A DNA stretch of 7,394 bases. It comes from an uncultured Collinsella sp. Its GTDB lineage: Bacteria; Actinomycetota; Coriobacteriia; Coriobacteriales; Coriobacteriaceae. The notes under the pieces were generated by a model. It did no database searches and was not told the origin of the DNA. It was given only the letters and a program-made list of their open reading frames with translations. Position 1 is the stretch's first letter. The number at the start of each line of letters is the position of its first letter. Location of the stretch: contig CATYJC010000089.1 in NCBI GenBank assembly GCA_958407555.1, positions 1 to 7,394 on the forward strand, given 5' to 3'. A program made the position numbers and the translations under genes. Shown here piece after piece: positions 1-5,813 of the stretch.

Positions 1-97
1 CTTCGCTGCGAAACTGCGCGCGGAAGTTACACCCCGGCCCGCCTGGGAGACCTCCTGCGCGCAATCAACCCGTCATTAAAACAGAATAAAAGTTGGT

Positions 98-130
98 GAG
101 GCCCTGGCCGTTTGGCCAGGGCCTCGTTTT
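98..130 (+). terminator. Intrinsic terminator of an upstream + strand gene
   Basis: A perfect 12-bp stem (98-109 with 114-125), a 4-base GTTT loop and a following GTTTTGT tract form a textbook Rho-independent terminator on the + strand. It implies that a + strand gene ends at the left edge, but bases 1-97 are open in all three + frames until stops at 77, 87 and 97, so the frame and product cannot be chosen. The hairpin also lies 17 bases past the stop of the minus-strand LysR gene and could help end that transcript. The T-rich stretch on that side is not adjacent to the stem, so the + strand role is better supported. Confidence 0.85.
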
Positions 131-141
131 GTAAGGATGAA

Positions 142-1020
142 CTAGTTGAGGAGTTGGGCCATGGCGTTGACGAATTTTTGGACTTGGAGGGTGGGCTCGA
201 GCGGGTAGTGCAGAAAGACCGGCACCTCTCGCCCGCATAGGAACGGCACGCCCACGAAGGCCGGGTGCACCCCCGACCACGCTCCGCAGGTGAGCACCGC
301 ATCGCCCTTTTCCTCGGCCTCGTTAAAGAGTGCAAAGTCAAAGCTGTCCACATCGATCACGTCCACGCCGCCGTCTGCCAAAAGATCGATACGCAGGCTG
401 TCCATAGCGTCGTTGCCGTGGCGGAGCACGCGCAGGCGCATGCCCTCCAAGTCGGCAACCGTAATGCGTGTCTTGCGCGCCAGCGGGCTCGTGCGCGGCA
501 CGTCGATATAAAACGGCACGTTGACAATGCGGAGCTTTTGACAGGTGTCGCCCCAGCGCGGGGTCGAAAAACTCGACTGCACTACATCCACCTCGCGACC
601 AAGGCTGCGCATGACGGATTCGCGCTCGTCGTAGAGGTCGCTTACCGGCACGATCTCAAATCGCAGCGACGGTTCCAGATCGTGGATGCCCGTCCACATC
701 GACAGCGTCTGGCGCCCCGGGCACATCATCGACACACCCAGACGCACGGCACCGCCATCGCCCGCCGCGCGTCGGGCACGGCGCAGCGCGTCCTCGGACT
801 GCCGCATGATTGAGCGCGCGTCGTCCACCAGCAGTGCGCCCGCCGGCGTCACCTTGACGCCCGAGTGCGAGCGTTCGAACAGCGTGACGCCGAACTCGGC
901 CTCGAAACCCGACACCTGCTTGACGAGCGCCGGAGTCGACACGCGCAATTTTGCCGCCGCACGCGAGAAGCTTCCCAGCTCCGCGGCGGCCGATATGGCC
1001 TCAAGTCGTCGATCGTACAC
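142..1020 (-). CDS. LysR-family transcriptional regulator
   Basis: This is a LysR-type regulator, a cytoplasmic DNA-binding protein that normally controls a divergent neighbour in response to a small ligand. The N-terminal winged helix-turn-helix is clear: GSFSRAAAKLRVSTPALVKQ at about residues 16-35, then the wing LFERSHSGVKVTPAG at 47-61. A linker helix follows, then an effector-binding domain from about residue 85 to the end, opening with VRLGVS. Length (292 aa) is normal for the family. An ATG at 1053 would add 11 residues but has no good ribosome binding site. The GTG at 1020 has GGGAG six bases upstream and gives the usual short N-terminus before the first helix, so it is preferred. It is divergent from the dehydrogenase/transporter cluster with a gap of about 230 bases, which makes it the likely regulator of that cluster. 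The effector is unknown. Family assignment is firm; target and ligand are inferred. Confidence 0.9.
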   Translation of the reverse strand: MYDRRLEAISAAAELGSFSRAAAKLRVSTPALVKQVSGFEAEFGVTLFERSHSGVKVTPAGALLVDDARSIMRQSEDALRRARRAAGDGGAVRLGVSMMCPGRQTLSMWTGIHDLEPSLRFEIVPVSDLYDERESVMRSLGREVDVVQSSFSTPRWGDTCQKLRIVNVPFYIDVPRTSPLARKTRITVADLEGMRLRVLRHGNDAMDSLRIDLLADGGVDVIDVDSFDFALFNEAEEKGDAVLTCGAWSGVHPAFVGVPFLCGREVPVFLHYPLEPTLQVQKFVNAMAQLLN

Positions 1021-1114
1021 GTCAATCTCCCGTTTTCGCACCCGTGGCCACATGATGCCACAAGGGGTTGTTTTCGCAGGTCACGCGCTCAATTGAGAAT
1101 AAGCTGCATCGCAC

Positions 1115-1137
1115 AGTGTAAACCTACGGTTAACACT
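1115..1137. promoter_or_regulatory. Candidate operator palindrome in the divergent regulatory gap
   Basis: Arms AGTGTAAACC (1115-1124) and GGTTAACACT (1128-1137) are inverted repeats with 9 of 10 positions matching, around a TAC centre. The site sits between the LysR start and the dehydrogenase start, where a divergent regulator would act. The strict T-N11-A LysR consensus is not met at the centre of symmetry, so a different regulator is possible. Possible weak promoter elements overlap it: TTGAGA (1093-1098) with TGTAAA (1117-1122, 18-base spacer) on +, and TTTACA (1122 to 1117) with TATTCT (1101 to 1096, 15-base spacer) on minus. A second small palindrome, CCACGTGG, lies at 1197-1204. The palindrome is seen; its function is inferred. 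Confidence 0.5.
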
Positions 1138-1253
1138 ATTCTAACAAATATGCAATTCACCTGCGCAAATGCAAAGCATACGATAACCAGCGAAAACCAC
1201 GTGGGTCGGTTAATGGGAGCGATCCACCGGGAGGCACAAGAAGGGAAGTTCCT

Positions 1254-2135
1254 ATGAGCAATTGGCTTAAGCTCGAGGGCGATGTCTGCGCCGTGACCGG
1301 CGCACTCGGCGGTATGGGCGTCGAGATCTGCCGCGAGTTCGCCCGCAATGGCGCCAACGTCGTCATGCTCGACCTGGACGAACAGAAGGTCAAGGCCGCT
1401 GCCGCCGACCTCGCTGCCGAGTTTGGCATCCACGCCGAGGGTTACAAGATGAACGCCACCGACGAGGGCGAGGTTCAGGCTGCCGTCGACGCCACCATCG
1501 CCAACTTCGGCCACGTCGACGTCCTCGTCAACACCGCCGGTATCCTGCGCTTCGCAGCCATGGAGGACCTGCCGTTGAGCGACTGGGAGCAGGTGCTCAA
1601 CGTCAACCTCACTGGCTACTTCATCACCTCGCAGCGCTTTGGTCGCGAAATGATCAAGGCCGGCCAGGGCCGCCTGGTGCACATCTCGACCGTCGCCAGC
1701 CACTCTCCCGAGACCTTCTCGGGCGTGTACAGCTCCACCAAGGCCGGCGTCAACATGATGTCCAAGATGCTCGCCGCCGAGTGGGGCCCCTACGGTGTGC
1801 GCTCCAACTGCGTCGAGCCTTGCTTTGTTAAGACCCCGATGTCGGCCAACTTCTACGCCGACCCCGAGGTCGAAAAGAGCCGCAGCCGTCTGATTGCCAC
1901 GCGCCGCATCGGCGAGGTCAGCGATATCGCCAACGCCGTCATGTTCCTGGCGTCCACGCGCTCGGACTTTACCACCGGCGACGCCATCAAGGTCGACGGC
2001 GGCTTCTCCAACATGATGGGCGACCTCACCGCCAAGCCCGGCGGCCGTCGCGCCTATGCCGACAACTACCTTAAGAACAAGGGCGTCGAGCTCTGGTCCG
2101 ATGAGTCCGGCGTCGCCAAGCCGACTGATCAGTAA
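1254..2135 (+). CDS. Short-chain dehydrogenase/reductase (SDR family)
   Basis: This is a classical-type SDR, a soluble NAD(P)-dependent oxidoreductase acting on an alcohol or ketone. The Rossmann glycine motif TGALGGMG lies at residues 15-22. Asp40 at the end of the second strand favours NAD(H) over NADP(H). NTAG is at 93-96, the structural Asn of NVNLTG at 118, and the YSSTK active site at 159-163. The site that usually holds the catalytic Ser, 13 residues before the Tyr, is Thr146, with Ser145 next to it. The usual Pro-Gly after strand six is Pro189-Cys190. The Rossmann domain ends at the VDGG near 247-250, and about 43 further residues follow, so the protein (293 aa) is longer than the usual roughly 250 aa. 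The start has AGGGA at 1242-1246, seven bases upstream. It is the first gene of the cluster with the transporter and the Gfo/Idh enzyme. Family is certain; substrate is not recognisable. Confidence 0.9.
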   Translation: MSNWLKLEGDVCAVTGALGGMGVEICREFARNGANVVMLDLDEQKVKAAAADLAAEFGIHAEGYKMNATDEGEVQAAVDATIANFGHVDVLVNTAGILRFAAMEDLPLSDWEQVLNVNLTGYFITSQRFGREMIKAGQGRLVHISTVASHSPETFSGVYSSTKAGVNMMSKMLAAEWGPYGVRSNCVEPCFVKTPMSANFYADPEVEKSRSRLIATRRIGEVSDIANAVMFLASTRSDFTTGDAIKVDGGFSNMMGDLTAKPGGRRAYADNYLKNKGVELWSDESGVAKPTDQ

Positions 2136-2201
2136 ACCAGCCTGACAGGGAGGCCCCGCAGACACGCCCGCTCCTCCCCCGTATCGATTAGAAAGAGTCC
2201 A

Positions 2202-3458
2202 ATGGCTTCCACCAACTCCAACAAGGGTCGCGCCGTCGTGCTTTCCGCCGCGTGCGTCACCATGTTCTTCATCAGCTCCATCGCGCTGTATTCCGTCGTG
2301 AGCAAGAACCTGCTCGCCGTCTACCCCGAGTGGTCGAGCGCCCTTACCTGGGCTTTCCCCGTCTTCCAGACCATCATGGCCGTGACGGGCATCTTCGCCG
2401 GCCGCATCTCCGATAAGATCGGCCCGCGCAACGTCGTGATCGCCGCCGCTGTGTGCTACGGCGTGGGCTGGTTCATGTCCGGCACCGTCACCGAGCCGTG
2501 GCAGTTCTACCTGTGGTTCTCACTCGTCGCCGCCATCGGCAACGGCCTGGGCTACAACCCGGCGCTCACCACCGGCCAAAAGTGGTTCATCGACAAGAAG
2601 GGTCTCGCCTCCGGCATCACCCTGGCCGCTTCGACCGCCGGCCCCGCCGTGCTGTCCCCGGTGCTCGCCTCGCTGCTCATCCCGAGCTTGGGCATCTTTG
2701 GCGCCCTTAAGGCGCTCGGCGTCATCTTCTTTGTGACGATTGCCGCCTCCGCCCTGTTCCTGAAGGCCCCCGAGGCCGGCTGGCTGCCCGAGGGCTTCGA
2801 GGCCCCTAAGGGCGGCGCACATGCCGGTACCTTCGGTGACCTCACCCCAGGCGAGATGGTCAAGACCCCGCGCTTCTGGGTCCTCATCGTCACCTTCGCC
2901 TTTGCCGCCACCGCGGGCACCCTGCTCGTGGGCAAGGTTGCCTCCATCGCCGCCGTTCAGCTCTTCTCCGACCCCACGAGCGCCGCGGCCGTCGCCCTCG
3001 GCGGTGTGGTGGTCTCCGTCAACACCTGCGCCAACCTGGTTGGCCGTCTGTCCTTTGGCCAGATCATCGACAAGCTCGGCGCCTACAAGTCGCTGCTCAT
3101 CAGCCTTGTCGTCACCATCGTCGCGCTCGTCATCATGTCGATGAGCTTTACGCAGGTCATGTTCTTTGTGGCGCTCGCCCTGCTCGGCTTTAGCTTTGGC
3201 GCCCTACTCGTCATCTACCCGCCGCTCACCGGTGGCGCCTTTGGTACCAGCAACATCGGCGTCAACTACGGCATCATGTTTTTGGGCTACGCCGCTTCCA
3301 CCTGGATCAGCCAGCCCATCACCGCCGTGCTGTATCACGCCGAGGCCGGCAGCGCCGCCTATCAGCAGTCCTTCTACGGCGCCATTGTGATCGCCGCTAT
3401 CGCCGTCGTGCTCACCGTCTACATGATGGTCTCCGACAGCAAGAAGAAGTCCGACTAG
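2202..3458 (+). CDS. MFS transporter, oxalate/formate antiporter (OxlT)-like
   Basis: A 418-aa integral membrane protein with about 12 hydrophobic helices (first at 12-34, last at 392-411) and a central loop near 190-222, as in the major facilitator superfamily. Motif A between helices 2 and 3 is GRISDKIGPR (67-76), with a degenerate copy in the second half, GRLSFGQIIDKLG (281-293). WFIDKKGLASGI (128-139) and NYGIMFLGYA (355-364) resemble the oxalate/formate antiporter branch. From family knowledge, OxlT binds its dianion with an Arg in helix 8 and a Lys in helix 11. Here Arg282 may match the former, but helix 11 (about 352-375) has no Lys, so the substrate is probably not oxalate. The start is preceded by a weak GAAAG site (2191-2195). 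The gene lies 66 bases after the dehydrogenase and 74 before the Gfo/Idh gene. It likely moves the substrate or product of those enzymes. Family is firm; subfamily is moderate. Confidence 0.88.
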   Translation: MASTNSNKGRAVVLSAACVTMFFISSIALYSVVSKNLLAVYPEWSSALTWAFPVFQTIMAVTGIFAGRISDKIGPRNVVIAAAVCYGVGWFMSGTVTEPWQFYLWFSLVAAIGNGLGYNPALTTGQKWFIDKKGLASGITLAASTAGPAVLSPVLASLLIPSLGIFGALKALGVIFFVTIAASALFLKAPEAGWLPEGFEAPKGGAHAGTFGDLTPGEMVKTPRFWVLIVTFAFAATAGTLLVGKVASIAAVQLFSDPTSAAAVALGGVVVSVNTCANLVGRLSFGQIIDKLGAYKSLLISLVVTIVALVIMSMSFTQVMFFVALALLGFSFGALLVIYPPLTGGAFGTSNIGVNYGIMFLGYAASTWISQPITAVLYHAEAGSAAYQQSFYGAIVIAAIAVVLTVYMMVSDSKKKSD

Positions 3459-3466
3459 TTTTGCCG

Positions 3467-3497
3467 ATGTGACAAAGGAACTGTCCCTTTGTCACAT
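3467..3497. repeat. Perfect 12-bp-stem palindrome between operon genes (REP/MITE-like)
   Basis: ATGTGACAAAGG (3467-3478) and its exact inverse complement (3486-3497) flank a 7-base loop. It begins 9 bases after the transporter stop and ends 36 bases before the next start. No T-tract follows on either strand, so it is not a normal intrinsic terminator. Transcribed, it would form a stable hairpin between two cistrons and could tune mRNA stability or relative expression. Its form suggests a dispersed palindromic repeat, which cannot be tested from one copy. Confidence 0.7.
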
Positions 3498-3532
3498 TCC
3501 ACCGCCACCCACACACATCGTAAGGAGTCGAA

Positions 3533-4573
3533 ATGTCTGAGCTCAACCCCGTCCGCATTGCTGTTATCGGCGCCGGCGCCATGGGCCGCAACCACATCCG
3601 CTTTGTCACCGAGGAGCCCGAAGCCGAGCTCGTCGCCATCGCCGACGCCTTTGAGGGCGCCCGCGCCACGGCCGAGACCGCCGGCGTGCCGTTTTACACC
3701 GATCCCGCCCAAATGATGGACGAGATCAAGCCCGAGGCCGTCATTATCGCCACCCCCAACGCCCTGCACCTGGGCGTTGCTCGCGAGGCTGTAAAGCGCA
3801 ACATCGTGCCGCTGGTCGAAAAGCCGATCTCCAACGACCTGGAGGATGCCCAAGCCTTCGCCGCCGAGGCCGAGACCGCTGGCGTGCCCGTGCTCGTGGG
3901 TCAGCACCGTCGCCACAACCCCTTCGTCAACAAGGCCAAGGAGATCATCGAGTCTGGCGAGCTGGGCAAGCTCACCGTGTCGAGCTTCCACTACATGATC
4001 TATAAGAATGACGAGTATTTCGATGTCGAGTGGCGCCGCAAGAAGGGTGCCGGCCCGATCCTGGTCAACCTGGTTCACGACGTCGACCTGCTCCGTTACC
4101 TGCTGGGCGAGCCCGTTGCCGTCCAGGGCATGCAGTCCAACGCCGCCCGCGGTTTTGAGACCGAGGACTCCGCCGTGGTCAACGTCCGTTTTGCCGATGG
4201 CGCGCTTGCGAGCATGACCATCTCCGACGCCACCGCCAGCCCCTGGAACTGGGAGGCCACCGCTCGCGAGGATCCGCAATACCGTCCCTTCGACGCCGAC
4301 GCCTACTTTATCGGTGGCACTAAGGGCGCCCTTTCGCTGCCCCGCCTGCACCAGTTCTCCTACGACGGCGCCTCCAACTGGCACAAGCCGCTGCAGATGG
4401 AGATCCCGGCCGTGGACCCGGCACTGCCGCACAAGATGCAGCTCAAGCACTTTGTGAAGGTCGTCCGCCGCGAGGTCGAGCCCGTCGTGACCCCCGCCGA
4501 TAACGTCAAGACGCTCACGCTTCTCAACGCCATCAAGGAGGCCGCCGAGACCGGCCAGCTCGTCGAGCTGTAA
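3533..4573 (+). CDS. Gfo/Idh/MocA-family NAD(P)-dependent oxidoreductase
   Basis: A 346-aa cytoplasmic dehydrogenase of the glucose-fructose oxidoreductase / inositol dehydrogenase / MocA family, which usually oxidises or reduces sugars, inositols or their acids. The N-terminal Rossmann fold shows RIAVIGAGAMG (8-18, GxGxxG at 13-18), an acidic Asp38 at the end of strand two, and the diagnostic EKPIS at 96-100 with the conserved Lys97. The C-terminal alpha/beta domain starts near residue 125. The family catalytic His is His182 in VHDVDLLRYLLGE. The Asp usually found four residues earlier is Val178, with Asn179 beside it, so this belongs to a variant-motif subgroup. No signal peptide is visible. 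AAGGAG (3522-3527) lies five bases before the ATG. It is the last gene of the cluster, followed by a strong terminator. It probably performs a second redox step on the same compound as the SDR; the substrate is unknown. Confidence 0.9.
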   Translation: MSELNPVRIAVIGAGAMGRNHIRFVTEEPEAELVAIADAFEGARATAETAGVPFYTDPAQMMDEIKPEAVIIATPNALHLGVAREAVKRNIVPLVEKPISNDLEDAQAFAAEAETAGVPVLVGQHRRHNPFVNKAKEIIESGELGKLTVSSFHYMIYKNDEYFDVEWRRKKGAGPILVNLVHDVDLLRYLLGEPVAVQGMQSNAARGFETEDSAVVNVRFADGALASMTISDATASPWNWEATAREDPQYRPFDADAYFIGGTKGALSLPRLHQFSYDGASNWHKPLQMEIPAVDPALPHKMQLKHFVKVVRREVEPVVTPADNVKTLTLLNAIKEAAETGQLVEL

Positions 4574-4645
4574 TGCCTTAGGGCAGACCGCGGCAGAAGC
4601 CCCATGCCGAGCCCCTCGGTCCGCCACCAATAAGCCCCTCTTCTT

Positions 4646-4681
4646 TGCCCCGCGAGCAGCCTCCTGCCCGCGGGGCATTTT
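4646..4681 (+). terminator. Intrinsic terminator of the dehydrogenase/transporter cluster
   Basis: A perfect 9-bp outer stem (4646-4654 with 4669-4677) continues, after one A/C mismatch, into a 4-bp inner stem (4656-4659 with 4664-4667) with a CCTC loop, and is followed by TTTT. It lies 72 bases after the Gfo/Idh stop on the same strand and there is nothing else for it to terminate. Confidence 0.85.
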
Positions 4682-4742
4682 GCTGCCTTGTCGACGATTT
4701 TTCTGGGGCGGGGGCTATTTTGTACCTCGGCTTGATTCGTTT

Positions 4743-4902
4743 GCCACGAAATGCGCCTATCTACTACTTTTAACCGATTACCCTCAACCATACCGAATTT
4801 CGCGAAATAAAAACCGCAGGTAGACGGCTTGCCGATTTTCGGAAAACCCAGGCATGGTCGACCTATACGGTTCAAGCGTAGTAGATGGGCCGTTTTCATG
4901 GC
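4743..4902. repeat. 160-bp element with long imperfect terminal inverted repeats
   Basis: The 411-base gap between the Gfo/Idh gene and tex holds no gene. After the terminator it contains this element. Its outer 25 bases at each end (4743-4767 and 4878-4902) are inverted repeats matching at 20 of 25 positions. The core is 12 of 13: GCCTATCTACTAC at 4755 against the complement of 4878-4890. Pairing resumes inward with AACCG (4772-4776) against CGGTT (4868-4872). Inside are a perfect palindrome ATTTCGCGAAAT (4797-4808), an imperfect hairpin centred on CCGATTTTCGG (4832-4842) and GGTCGACC (4856-4863). It ends 82 bases before the tex start. It could be a miniature inverted-repeat element or a structured leader RNA. 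No target-site duplication is obvious. The inverted repeat is seen; its nature is inferred. Confidence 0.6.
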
Positions 4903-5723
4903 GCAGCCCCAAAACAGTCTTTTAGGACGGGTGGTATCCTTGGTAGCTCTGTGCTGCAAACGCACCTCAAACGCAAGGAGTCCCATGGATCTTATCGCCC
5001 AGCTCGCCCGCGAGCTCAACCTTAAGGCTGACAACATCGAGGCAGCCGTCAAGCTCATCGACGAGGGCAACACCATCCCCTTTATCTCGCGCTACCGCAA
5101 GGAAGCAACGGGCGGCATGGACGACGTCGCCCTGCGCGCACTCGACGAGCGCCTGTCTTACCTGCGCAATCTTGAGCAGCGCAAGGAGGACGTCATCCTG
5201 CTCATCGACGCCCAGGGCAAACTCACGCCCGAGCTCGAGCAGCAGATTCGCGAGGCCACGCAGCTCCAGCGTGTCGAGGACCTCTACAAGCCCTACCGAA
5301 AAAAGCGCATGACCCGCGCGCAGAAGGCCCGCGAAGCCGGCCTGGAGCCGCTTGCTAACATGATCATCATGCAGGCATCCGCCAAGGGCAGCGCGCTCGA
5401 CGCCGCCGCGGCATACGTCAACGAGGAAGCCGGCTTCGACACGCCCGAGAAGGCGCTTGCCGGCGCAGCGGACATCGTGGCTGAGACGGTAGCCGAGGAC
5501 CCCGAGAACGTCGCCGACCTGCGCGCCCTTACGCAAAACACCGCCGATATCGTCGTCGAGGCCACCGATCCCACCGAGAAGACTCCCTACGAGCCGTACT
5601 ACAGCTATGACGAGCCACTGCGCCGTATACCCAACCACCGCGTGCTGGCTATCGACCGCGGTGAACGCGAGGGCAAGCTCCGCGTGCGCGTAAACGTCGA
5701 CGGCGCTGCCGCCACGGCACGCC

Positions 5724-5751
5724 TTGGAAGCCGTTGGCCCCGCCGTCAGGG
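5724..5751 (+). other. Compensated frameshift segment inside tex
   Basis: Between ATARL and GVFAPIFDAA the reading frame gives GSRWPRRQ, which is Arg-rich and unlike Tex. The neighbouring frame over the same bases gives EAVGPAV, which looks like native sequence. One extra T at 5724-5725 and one missing A or G at 5748-5751 would swap frames out and back, leaving the length unchanged (restored reading LEAVGPAV followed by K or R, then GVF). The off-frame look is seen; the indel pair is inferred. Confidence 0.6.
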
Positions 5752-5807
5752 CGTGTTTGCTCCCATCTTCGATGCCGCCATCGCCGACGGCTACAAGCGC
5801 CTCATGG

Positions 5808-5813
5808 CCCCCC
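5808..5813 (+). other. Frameshift site: six-C run in tex
   Basis: The run of six C after ATGG is the point where Tex homology passes from one frame (YKRLMAP) to another (SLEREARAK). Five C would give one continuous frame. A homopolymer is a typical site both for replication slippage and for sequencing error. Programmed shifting is unlikely because Tex is made from a single frame in the family and no slippery heptamer or stimulatory structure is apparent. Confidence 0.8.

Noticed and set aside
1..99. Tail of a + strand coding region at the left edge
   Set aside because: A gene must end here because a terminator follows, but all three + frames stay open until 77, 87 or 97 and none of the short peptides is recognisable, so frame and product cannot be assigned.
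1089..2165. Long minus-strand open frame (358 codons) opposite the SDR gene
   Set aside because: It is the antisense shadow of a clear SDR gene, is Gly/Ala/Val/Asp-rich with no family motif, and has no ribosome binding site.
2148..2178. GGGAGG / CCTCCC inverted repeat between SDR and transporter
   Set aside because: Only 6 bp with a 19-base loop in GC-rich sequence and no T-tract; expected by chance.
3455..4678. Long minus-strand open frame (407 codons) opposite the Gfo/Idh gene
   Set aside because: Antisense shadow of a well-supported gene, running through the cluster terminator at one end and the 3467-3497 palindrome at the other.
4829..4984. In-frame upstream extension of tex from an ATG-like start at 4829
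   Set aside because: It would start inside the inverted-repeat element without a ribosome binding site. The ATG at 4985 has AAGGAG and matches the usual Tex N-terminus.
4360..5076. Minus-strand open frame crossing the tex upstream gap
   Set aside because: It runs across the terminator, the 160-bp inverted-repeat element and two coding ends, so the reading is a by-product of the repeat.
5808..5813. Programmed ribosomal frameshifting in tex
   Set aside because: Tex is encoded in one frame in its family, the run is C6 with no slippery heptamer or upstream Shine-Dalgarno stimulator, and a nearby compensated indel pair points to error or decay.
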